Assembly: GCA_950295325.1 (NCBI GenBank)
Contig: OX485806.1
Span: 53,379,169 to 53,439,168, forward strand
Reading direction: 5' to 3'
Source: Polytrichum commune
Taxonomy: Eukaryota; Streptophyta; Polytrichopsida; Polytrichales; Polytrichaceae
DNA length: 60,000 nucleotides
Shown here: positions 22,587 through 31,868 of the stretch, one piece after another
Layout of the letters: every line of letters starts with the position of its first letter
How positions within the stretch are numbered: the first letter of the stretch is position 1
Made by a program: the position numbers and the translations under genes
Notes under the pieces: generated by a model
What the model was told of the DNA's origin: nothing
The model's database searches: none
The model's input: only the letters and a program-made list of their open reading frames with translations

Positions 22587-23160
22587 TCAATGAAGGCCAA
22601 TGGCCAGTAGAAGAGAAAAGGATGAGTAGGCGCTGGAATAGTGTTCACACCGAAGTGCAGATTAGAGATTGGAGAGGGAAACTTAGTAGTGTGAGCGTAA
22701 AGCGGAGAGCGGTGATTGGAGAGCGAAAAATTTAGATTTTATTGGGTAATTTTAGGAGAAGCCGTGCCTATTTCCGTGGATTTAGGGGTTGTTTGAATTC
22801 AATTTGTTGGAAAGGCACCCCATTCCCGTGGACATAAGAAACCTGAATTGTTCGAGAAACCAACGGATCCTATAGGCGTGGAAGATTCCATTTGTTCTCA
22901 AACATCCTAGAGTCTAGGTTTGAAATGTTTCATATTAAATTAGGGCTGACGTCACCAATCGAAATCAAACATAAACATATGAAGAACAATTTAAGTGTAC
23001 ATAAATGATTTCTACAAAGTGATAAATTGCGCCAAGTAGGTTGGGTACTATTTCCAAGTACGATTAGATTTCAATAATTACCATACACAAAATATTTGAT
23101 TGGCCGAGAAAATGTTCATGAAGATAGGTGCCAAACTTAAGACTTACAAAAATGTGTATT
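22587..23160. other. AT-rich spacer, possible TE edge
   Basis: No gene seen. GCGGAGAGCGGTGATTGGAG and TTTCCGTGGATTTAGG on the plus strand resemble, in inverted orientation, words at 43440-43620 (CCACGGAAATAGG, CCGCTCTCCGCTTTCC). This suggests a shared old repeat. The similarity is short and broken. Confidence 0.45.
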
Positions 23161-23189
23161 CAGTTCAAGTAGCTATATACAACCATCCT

Positions 23190-23714
23190 CTACTTTATTT
23201 CCATCTGCACCCTATCGGCCGGGCATGTCCAATATGGGTAAAATGATTCAAAGATCATGCCATATAACTCCTCCGCACACCAGCAACTCTCCAATTCATC
23301 CCTTAGCTTAGCCAATGAACGCAATGATAAATCCCCCAAGTCCGACATAAGAATCCTCCGCAAAAATTTTGAGCTGACGTGGCGGCTACGAGAGAACCAC
23401 ATCATGTTCATTTGAAATTGTGTGATGAGGTTATGTTCGCGTGGCAAACACACCCTTAAGTCTACATTGGGACCCATGGCGTATTCATATTGAGCCAAAC
23501 GAAGAGCATTGTACTCCACACTTTTATCCACAACATTTTTCCATGATTTGCAACATAGCCTCAAATCGTGGATTAGTGACAAACGACGGTGGGTGTCCAA
23601 TACTGTGTCCCGGCTCGTATCCACATTTGCGGCACCCACCAATAAGTTGGGAACTAAGACTGACAATTGTACATCTAGGTCCAGATGCAATACGAGTGGC
23701 TCCATGACGTGCAA
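23190..23714 (-). CDS. F-box-like hypothetical protein, 174 aa
   Basis: Minus-strand frame from ATG at 23714 to a stop at 23190. It opens MHVMEPLVLHLDLDVQLSVL and contains LIHDLRLCCKSWKNVVDKS at about residues 48-66, the LRLVCKSW(K/R)xxVD pattern of the C-terminal half of plant F-box-like domains. EYNALRLAQYEYAMG follows, then a Leu/Arg-rich tail with FLRRILMSDLGDLSLRSLAK. F-box proteins select substrates for SCF ubiquitin ligases, but the N-terminal F-box core (LPxxL) is not evident, and length is short for the class. No splice partner was identified. The 48-base repeat array starts about 70 bases upstream of its ATG, leaving little room for an ordinary promoter. It could be a gene fragment. 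The overlapping frame at 23524-23820 was not chosen. Confidence 0.5.
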   Translation of the reverse strand: MHVMEPLVLHLDLDVQLSVLVPNLLVGAANVDTSRDTVLDTHRRLSLIHDLRLCCKSWKNVVDKSVEYNALRLAQYEYAMGPNVDLRVCLPREHNLITQFQMNMMWFSRSRHVSSKFLRRILMSDLGDLSLRSLAKLRDELESCWCAEELYGMIFESFYPYWTCPADRVQMEIK

Positions 23715-23785
23715 TTAGAGCGATCTTCCACAACCTGATGAACAAATGATGAGGTACACAAATGAACTCAAAAATCAAGTAAATT

Positions 23786-25036
23786 TTGGCCAAGAACTTA
23801 ACCTCAACCCAAAGACTCAAGAATGCTTAAAATTCACAAGAGCCTTAACCTCATATACATGAGCATACAATATGAAATTTTTGGCCAAGGCCTTAACCTC
23901 ACACACAAGAGCCACTAATCTGATATGTTTGGCCAAGGACTTAACCTCATATACAAGAGCCTACAATCACAAATTTTTGGCCAAGCCCTTAACCTCACAT
24001 ACAAGAGGCTACAATCACAAATTTTTGGCCAAGGCCTCAACCCCATATACAAGAGCTAACAATCACAAACTTTTGGCCAATGCCTTAACCTCACACACAA
24101 GAGCCACTAATCTGATATGTTTGGCCAAGGCTTTAACCTCATATACAAGAGCCCACAATCTGAAATATTTGGCCAAGGCCTTAACATCACATACAAAAGC
24201 CTACAATCTGAAATAGTTGGCCAAGGCCTTAACCTCACACACAAGAGCCAACAATCTGAAATTTTTGGCCAAGGCCTCAACACCATATACAAGAGCTAAC
24301 AATCTGAAATTTTTGGGCAAGGGCTTAACCGCACACACAAGAGCCACTAATCTGATATGTTTGGCCAAGGACTTAACCTCACAAACAAGAGCCTACAATC
24401 TGAAATTTTTGGCCAAGGCCTTAACCTCATATACAAGAGCCAACAATCTGAAATTCTTGGCCAAGGCCTCAACCCCATATACAAGAGCTAACAATCACAA
24501 CTTTTTGGCCAATGCCTTAACATCACATACAAAAGCCTACAATCTGAAATAGTTGGCCAAGGCCTTAACCTCACACACAAGAGCCACTAATCTGATATGT
24601 TTGGCCAAGGACTTAACCTCACAAACAAGAGCCTACAATCTGAAATTTTTGGCCAAGGCCTTAACCTCACATACAAGAGGCTACAATCACAAATTTTTGG
24701 CCAAGGCTTCAACCCCATATACAAGAGCTAACAATCACAACTTTTTGGCCAATGCCTTAACCTCACACACAAGAGCCACTAATCTGATATGTTTGGCCAA
24801 GGACTTAACCTCACAAACAAGAGCCTACAATCTGAAATTTTTGGCCAAGGCCTTAACCTCACATACAAGACCATAGAATCTGAAAGTTTTGGCCAAGGCC
24901 TTAACCTCACATACAAGAGCATAGAATATGAAATTTTTGGGCAAGGGCTTAACCTCACACACAAGAGCCAACAATCTGAAATTTTTGGCCAAGGGCTTAA
25001 CCTAAAAAACAAGAGCATAGAATCTGAAATTTTTGG
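23786..25036. repeat. 48-base (16-codon) tandem repeat array, about 26 units
   Basis: Units of 48 bases start TTGGCCAAGGCCTTAACCTC and continue ACATACAAGAGCC and AATCTGAAATTT. Because 48 is divisible by three, several frames stay open over hundreds of bases. Plus frames at 23872-24216, 24217-24552 and 24553-24876 repeat LAKALTSHTRANNLKF-like 16-mers; a minus frame repeats RPWPKISD. A variant unit containing GAGCCACTAATCTGATATG recurs at 23909, 24101, 24341, 24581 and 24773. These spacings of 192, 240, 240 and 192 bases are exact multiples of 48. Translation is not supported by any start context or neighbouring domain. Confidence 0.93.
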
Positions 25037-25440
25037 GCCATTAGAAGTGAGAGCATCCAAAAATCCTAACCAAATCAACACCTGAATCCAACTCAAGAAT
25101 AAGGACTACACATCTAGGGCCATCGGAAGTGAGAGCATTCACCTGAAACAAGGTTGACAATCTCGTAGAAACGGAGTTGAGAGTCCAAGCACTCAATAGG
25201 TTGGAGTAGCACAATGCTTAGGCTTGAAAGTATTACATGCCGAAATAGGAGAGCATGTGCTTGGAGCGGCACAATGTGAAAAGGGTGCACGGGGATGTGA
25301 CCATAATTGGAAGGAGATATGCATTCAATGCATTACATTAATGGGATGAATCTGAACTTAACTAGGGGATCTTAACTAATATTGCACATAATGACAGAGG
25401 ATGCAATATATAACATTATGGCTATAATGCCACATGCAAA
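25037..25440. other. Spacer between the 48-base array and the hairpin satellite
   Basis: Contains two copies of a GCCAT(T/C)(A/G)GAAGTGAGAGCAT motif (about 25037 and 25119) and two GGAG(T/C)(A/G)GCACAATG motifs (about 25203 and 25263), so it is itself built of decayed short repeats. No gene is visible. Confidence 0.5.
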
Positions 25441-26945
25441 AATCTGGGATGAACCCCATACCCGTGGACCCTCTCGGAACCGAGAGGGTTCCCAAATAAT
25501 CGAACCCCTTGACAAATATGAACCCCAAAAAGAAACCCCCAACCACTGGAACCTCTCGAAACCGAGAGGGTCCATAAGTAGTCCAACCACTCAACTTGAC
25601 AAAATCTAATTACCTACCTAATCCACATACATTCATGTAAAAATGAATACTATCCATACTATCCCCACCTTGATCCTCTCGGTTCCGAGAGGGTCTCACT
25701 GTCATGGATACACAAACGTTTTCAACCTAAGTACCTACGTAATACACATACATGCACATACACAAGGCACATAATAGTTGTGAAAATCTGGTCCTTACTA
25801 TCACAACCTACACCCGAGAGGGTATCATTCTCATGCATACACAAAAATTTTAAACGTAAGTACCCACCTAGTCCACATACATTCACATACACAAGGCACA
25901 TCATAGTTGTAAAAATCTGGTCCATACTATCCCAACATTGACCCTCTCGGTTCCGAGAGGGTGGGCCTCTTATGAATACACAAACATTAACAACCTAAGT
26001 ACCTACCTAGTCCGCATACATACACATAGACAAGCCAAGTCATAGTTGTCAAAATCTGGTCCATACTATCCCCAACTTGACCCTCTCGGTTCCGAAAGGG
26101 TCTCACTAACATGCACCCAAAATCAATTTCATTATTACTAACTAGATGGACCACATACATACACATAGACAAGCCAAATCATAGTTGTCAAAATCTGGTC
26201 CATACTAACCCCAAATTCACCCTCTCGGTTCCGAGAGGGTCTCACTCTCATGCACACACAAAAGTTTTGAACATGAATAACTAGTTGGTCCAAATACATT
26301 CACATACACAAGCCACATCAGAGTTGTCGAAATCTGGTCCACACTATCCCAACCTCGACCCTCTCAGTTCCGAGAGGGTCTCCCTCTCATGAACCCGCAA
26401 ACAATTTCAACATGAATTACTAGTTGGTCCACATACATTCACATACAGAAGCCACATCATAGTTTTCAAGATATGGTCGATACTAAACCCATCCTAGACC
26501 CTCTCGGTTCCGAGAGGGTCTCATCCTAGTGCACACACAAAAATTCTCAACATGAATTACTAATTGGTCTACAAACAAACATATACACAAGCCACATCAT
26601 AGTTGTCAAAATTTGGTCTATACTATCCCCACCTTGACACTCTCGGTTCCGAGAGGGTCTCACTCTCTTGCACACACAAAACTTTTGAAGATGAATAACT
26701 AGTTGGACCAAATACATTCACATACACAAGCGAAATCATAGTTGTCAAAATCTGGTCCTTAATATCCCCACCTTGATCCTCTCGGTTCCGAGAGGGTCTC
26801 CCTCTCATGCACCCGCAAACAATTTCAACATGAATAACTAGCTGGTCCACATACAATCACATACTGAAGCCACATCATAGTTGTGAAAATCTGGTCCATA
26901 CTAGAACCATCCTAGACCCTCTCGGTTCCGAGAGGGTCGGCCTCT
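25440..26945. repeat. Hairpin satellite, array 3
   Basis: About eleven monomers, most 138-141 bases. Hairpin cores lie near 25468, 25550, 25672, 25941, 26080, 26219, 26358, 26498, 26637, 26776 and 26916. The first two cores carry AA instead of TT in the loop or arms, and a degenerate core lies near 25812. Monomers share CACATACATTCACATAC, AAGCCACATCATAGTTGT and AAAATCTGGTCCATACTA. This subfamily differs from arrays 1 and 2 but is alignable to them. Confidence 0.93.
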
Positions 26946-27117
26946 TATGGACATAAGATAAGTAATTGAAAGAGAAATTGAAAGGTAAAAAGCACATAAG
27001 ATGATGGAGTTAAATGTGGTTTTAAAAAGGGAAATGGAAATTCCACAACTGAATTTATAAGTAACTCAAACATAAAGAAAACATGGAGAATAGGGGTTTC
27101 AAACGCACCAGGTGTAG

Positions 27118-28939
27118 TCAACAACTAGGACTACCATGTCTATCACTAACCTTGCCCTGGTCGGCCTCTATGTCTAGGAAATCAAATACTACTTTGTTGA
27201 GAGGGCGAATGCGACGAGGAGGTGGGGAAGGTGCTTCCGCCAAAAGATTGGCAAGGTCAGCGGCATACGAAGGGAGCTGGAAGGTTGTCGAAGGGGTTAC
27301 AAACATGTCCGAATTAAGGATACGAATGGGACTCTCATTTTGAACTCTGCACAGTCAGGACGGAAAAACAAAACAAATTAGTACAAGCCAAAAAATCCGA
27401 TAGAAGAAGATACAAATACAAGCAAGTAAGAAGACAAGAACGAACTTACGCACACAACAAATCGAAATTCCGCTTCGCCATCTTCCGGGGAGGAGGAGCA
27501 AAAACGGATCCTCGTTGTGGGGCAGCATGTTGAGAAGTGTGTTTTTGCTCAGTTTCACGTATGGGGAGGAGGATGGACTTAAAGATGTCGAGATCGGACT
27601 CAAGCGCCACAATATGGCGTTGAATGGAACGACATGCAATCACAGAACCTCCTATAAAAACAAAATGCCATAAGATGAGCATAAGGGAATGAATGGGAAA
27701 TGAAGCAAGAAAAAAAAAAAAAAAAAAAACAATAAAGAACAAAGTCATGACAAACAAAGAAAAGAAAAACCAACCAAGGCCACATTGCCAATCCATAATA
27801 ATATCGTCTTTATCCGTGAGGGCGGAGAAAATGATGGAGAAAAACTCCGGGCGCTTATCACGAGCACCTCTCCAAGGGACACCATCTTCCCTCATCGACT
27901 GGTTCTTGGCATCCGCAAAACTGTTAAACCAACCATCTCTCTTCAGATTGTAACCCATATCTTCGAAGTCCGGACATTCAAAACCGAATCATTGCGCATG
28001 AGAACCTTGATGAAAAACTTGCGAGTCTGTAAGAAATGAAAATGGTAGAATTAGGAAAACAAAATGGAAGAAAAAAAAGAGAAAACTACAAATGGATGAG
28101 GCAAGAAAGACATACCAAATCAGCTGGATTAGTAGGCGATTGGAAGTCGAGGTCATTCATCCCAAACCAGTCTTCGGCAACGTAAAAGTCCTCTGTGTGT
28201 GCCCAGTTATGTATGCATCTAGAGACGTCACGATCGGCGGCGTGTGCAAAGACAAGGACGCCGTCATTATGGAGGTTTGCGTTAGCAAAGGCAAATAGAA
28301 CCTCAAAGTAAGAGGAAGAACGCTTGTTCCATTGAAGAACATCGGACGAAGATGATGAGATGCCAGGAACACATAGGTTCTCTGGCACATCTGCGAAGAG
28401 AAGATCAAGCCCTGTGTGCACCTTAGGTTTGGTATTAGGACGAATACGACCCGCTCCCACCTGGAAATCAAAAATCCAAAGAAAAATATAAGAAACCAAT
28501 TGGTGAAATAGAATGAATGAACGACAAAACAATAGAATGTCGCACAAACTTTCGTAAGAAATTTCTGGATACGACGGTAAGCCGGAGGGGCAACCTTGGA
28601 CCGCATGAGTTCCTCTATGAGCTCCCCCATGTCGACAATCTCAAGCAAAGAGAGAAAAGACGACTTCTCCGAAGAAGTTGCGGAGGTATCCGGAGCAACG
28701 GCCTTCCTCTTGTGTGGCACGGAGGGAATGATGACACCGCTATGGGAAGGAGCAGGAACATGGTCTCCAGAAGGGACAGAAGGAGTGGCCGTTGGACTTC
28801 CGACAACTGAAATAGCTGGAGTGCGCTGAACAGAGGCCTTGGTGAAAGAACGGGTGGACACTTGACTAGAAGCTACCCTCTTACCCTTGCCCTTGGCCTT
28901 CACCGATGCAACCTCTTTGTCAATGGCGGCTTCTTGCAA
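27118..28939 (-). pseudogene. Five-exon gene fragment resembling a beta-class SAM-dependent methyltransferase
   Basis: Exons (minus): 28939-28550, 28460-28116, 28026-27775, 27651-27450 and 27346-27118 with a TGA stop. All four introns are GT-AG and phases agree at every junction except inside exon 3. Exon 1 is a Ser/Pro-rich, basic linker ending MGELIEELMRSKV..AYRRIQKFLTK. Exon 2 has GLDLLFADVPEN, where motif IV (DPPY) could lie, then NLHNDGVLVFAHA. Across the exon 3/4 junction reads MDWQCGLGGSVIACRSIQRH followed by IVALESD, resembling the SAM-binding motif I. Motif IV before motif I is the order of beta-class N6-adenine/N4-cytosine enzymes. Exon 3 needs a one-base shift between 27946 and 27988. 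The 5' end is lost at the junction with chromovirus copy 3. Family assignment is inference. Confidence 0.6.
27707..27730. repeat. Poly-A/T tract in intron 3 of the methyltransferase-like gene
   Basis: A run of about 23 A on the plus strand (T on the gene's strand), located inside the intron between exons 3 and 4, upstream of the acceptor. It produces a Phe-rich artefact frame if the intron is read through. Confidence 0.85.
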
Positions 28940-30081
28940 CCGTTGCCTATCCCGTCGGGGCCATTACATAGTATGTGCATGGACTTGATCACAAGTTTGC
29001 CGGAGTCACATGGGTATGATGCCATCTTGTTGATGGTAGAGCGGTTTGCCAACTTGGCACACATGGTGCCGATTGTGGGAGCCGCCACCGCGTTGAAGAC
29101 CGCATAGCCTTTTCTCAAAGTATGGTTGAGGCACCACGGGTTGCCAAGAGTGATTGTGTGGGATCAAGATCCAAAGTTCACAAGTGCATTTTCAATGCAT
29201 TTCTCTAAGGAGGTCGGAAGGAAACTAAGGTTTAGCACGACCTTGCATTCCTAAATGGATGGGAAACGGAGCGTGTGAATGGAGTCTTGAAGCAATACTT
29301 GAGGAACTTGGTGGGGGCGGACCAAGGAGATTGGGCGGACTATGTGGGTCGAGCGGAGTGTAATTGCAATGTAGCCACGCACTTGGCTGCCAAGGGGTGG
29401 TCTTTGGTGGTGGCTTATGAAGTGGATGCGCTCCAACCTATTAACCTAGCTCTCGAGGGGGCACATTCAACACTAGAGTTCAACCAAGATGGTGAGGACT
29501 TGGCCAAGAATGTAAACAAGTCTTGGAGATGACCAAGTTGTTGGTGGAGAAAGCCCGAATGTGCTACGAAGTGCAAGTCAATGCCGGAAGACGCGAAATG
29601 GAGAATGAGGTGGGCCAAAAGATGTTGTTGAATGTGAACAACTTCACTTAGCCGGAAGGCCTCACTCCAAAGGTCATGTCCAAAATTGGAGCTTCATTTC
29701 CCATTGTGGAACAAGTGTTCAAGGACATGTATAAGTTGGAATTACCGCCCGAGATCAAAGTGCATCCAACATTTCATGTCTCATTCCTAAAGCCATTTAA
29801 GGACGACACCTTGTGGCCCAATTACAAGCAAGTGATTAGGCCACCTCCCGACCTTGTGGATGTCATTTGGAACATGAGGTAGGAGGGCATCATCAAGTGT
29901 AGGAAGCCCAAGTGAAAAAGAAAGAAAATGAACAAAGGAGTACTTGGTGAAATGGTGAGGATACCATGAGAAAGAAGCCGTTTGGGTAGCGGCAAGAGAC
30001 ATGATGAACGGCAAGGAATTGGTAAAGCACTTTGAAGAAACTAAGGCTAGACACTCCAATGAAATGAAGCGTAGGCATTGA
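28926..30081 (+). pseudogene. Integrase and chromodomain remnant (copy 3)
   Basis: Frame 28862-29107 contains MDLITSLPESHGYDAILLMV, then stops at TAG 29105-29107, the same position as the TAG in copy 1. VWDQDPKF continues beyond. The core then suffers further damage around 29215-29275. NGVLKQYLRNLVGADQGDWA resumes at 29275, and LPPEIKVHPTFHVSFLKPFK at about 29740 is the integrase C-terminal fold. The chromodomain at 29935-30081 reads YLVKW, TGA (29956-29958), then GYHEKEAVWVAARDMMNGKE and ends KRRH. A nonsense codon in the same place exists in copy 1. Confidence 0.85.
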
Positions 30082-30895
30082 TGAGGACATCAATCTCCTT
30101 TAGTGGGGGAGAGACGCTAGTAGCACACTTAGCTTCGAGGCTAATTGCTCCACAACATTAACTTGTTCTTTGGCTTGAGGGAATAAAATCCAAACTTTAG
30201 TGGTGCAAAGAGAAAAGTATGAGATGAGGTCCTAGTCTTGTACTTGTGCTTGGTTAATGGAAGAGGGGGAATAGATATGCCAAACTAGGTTGGGTAAGCC
30301 GAGTAATTGGGGGCCATGGCTTGGAGGGGCCTTGGATAAAACCAAGAAACTTCTTAGTTGTGGGCTTGTCCGGGCGGGGACAAGGTGATGGCGCGTGCTC
30401 ATAAAAGTGCTACCCGCGAGCGAACGAAAGTTGGCGCATGGGAGTCATGAACCCATGTCTCGAAAGAGCAAAGTGGGAACCGAGTCGGGCGGGACTTGGC
30501 ATCACCCCCGTGCGATCGAGGCGTGGCTTAACAATGGAAAGCCATCTCGGAGTTGCAACCGAGACAACTTAGTGGAAGCGTTGAGGTCTCGCCTAGATGT
30601 GTCACGTTAGGCTAGTGGAGCCTAACGGGGGAGGCCCCAAAGGAGGGGCAACCCAAGTGAGTCCCAAAGTAGGTGGGTCTAGTATAGGTTAGGTCCTTGG
30701 ATGAGAGATCCAAAGTCGCTAACAGACCATCTAGGAACGACACCTTTGGGACTATGCCAAATTTGAAGATGCATTGTGGGGGTCGCGCCCTAAGGTAAAC
30801 ACAATGCCGCACCATAGAGGATGGCAACTTGAGAATTGGTGTGCCGACTACGAGTATAGTCGATGAGGGCATCGACTCCGTTTGGTGGGGGTGAG
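30082..30895 (+). other. Untranslated tail and polypurine tract of copy 3
   Basis: Inverted counterpart of 1235-2046. It starts with GATGAGGACATCAATCTCC after the chromodomain stop and ends TTTGGTGGGGGTGAG just before the LTR. No protein is visible on either strand. Confidence 0.75.
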
Positions 30896-31868
30896 TGTCG
30901 CGCACCTCTCCATGATGAGTGCCCGAAACACCGTGGGCACAAGGGGGACCCCGGAGTGACACCCGGGACTTGTGGCGCCGTTGGTGAGAGGGCCCAAGTG
31001 ATCCTAGTGTGGGTGAGGGCCCCGGGCGTTGGGAACGCCTCCCACCCACGGAGACTAGGAGGCACAAGGGTAAGGCCATTAGCTATGCGTAGCTCATGGC
31101 GTGGTGATTCTAGAAAGCTCAAGAACACCTCAATCGGAGGTGTGAGCTAGGAGTTATGGCCATTTGAGTGGGGCGCTGTCCCGGGACAGCGCCCTGGTAC
31201 AGCAGTGCCTGGGAGTGATTCCCGGGACTGCCAAGGTTCAAACAGGCATAACTTTCTCAATACTTGCCCGAATTGAGCAAGTGAGGTGTCCATCGGCATC
31301 TACGTGAAGCGTAGATGAAGATGGAGTGGTTGGTGGTTATGATCAGACATCATACAAGGAAGTTATGATGGTCTGAAGCCGCTGGGGGGTTCTAGGCCCA
31401 GCAGCTAAAGGAAAATGTCCACTTGGCCCCAACTCTTGGTAGAGAGACAAGAGGTTGGTTGACGGTGGGGTAGGGGCCCCGCGTGAAGTCCTAGAGGCTT
31501 ATATGGGTGAGGTGGTGTGGCCTCACCCACCCGAGGCCGAACGGCACGGCCTCCATGGGCATTGGCCCATTGTGAGGCCATAGTTGCCTAGTATGGTTCG
31601 GGTTGTTGTAGTGTTGCTCCGGCAACGCGATGATCAACATAGGATTGGACTTCCATGGATGGAAGTCCACATCGAAGAAATGGGTTACCGATTAAGGGGT
31701 GAGTCCTGAAAGCAAAGTAGGAGGGTTGGTTCCCCTCCTTTGAATTAATGGTCCGGGGTAAGAGGAGCTAACCATTAGCATGGCGGAATGCGAAGGGTTA
31801 GCGCTCGTAACCTTTGCTAGAAAAGAAAATTGGCAAGATTGCTAAGGGGGCTAGCAAGGGTTGTGACA
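30896..31868 (+). repeat. 3' LTR of chromovirus copy 3
   Basis: Family A LTR of 973 bases, TGTCGCGCACC...GGGTTGTGACA; the last terminal repeat has one substitution (GTGACA for GCGACA). The central palindrome near 31170-31193 is perfect. The next bases are hairpin-satellite sequence. Confidence 0.92.

Larger units (their letters stand above)
28926..31868 (+). mobile_element. Truncated chromovirus, family A copy 3 (3' half)
   Basis: Plus-strand copy starting abruptly at GGCTTCTTGCAACCG within the integrase region, fused to exon 1 of the methyltransferase-like gene. It runs through integrase, chromodomain, untranslated tail, polypurine tract and a full 973-base 3' LTR (30896-31868). No 5' LTR exists, and the right LTR edge abuts the hairpin satellite directly. 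It keeps the same nonsense codons as copy 1. Confidence 0.88.

Noticed and set aside
27446-27958. A membrane protein with a Phe-rich helix (minus frame 27958-27446)
   Set aside because: The hydrophobic stretch is a translated intron containing a poly-T tract; GT-AG splicing removes it and joins LG to GSVIACR in frame.
28157-28547. Continuation of exon 1 frame to 28157 as a 260-codon protein
   Set aside because: It reads through an intron (donor at 28549, acceptor before 28460) and then the wrong frame of exon 2; the spliced phase-0 reading is more protein-like.
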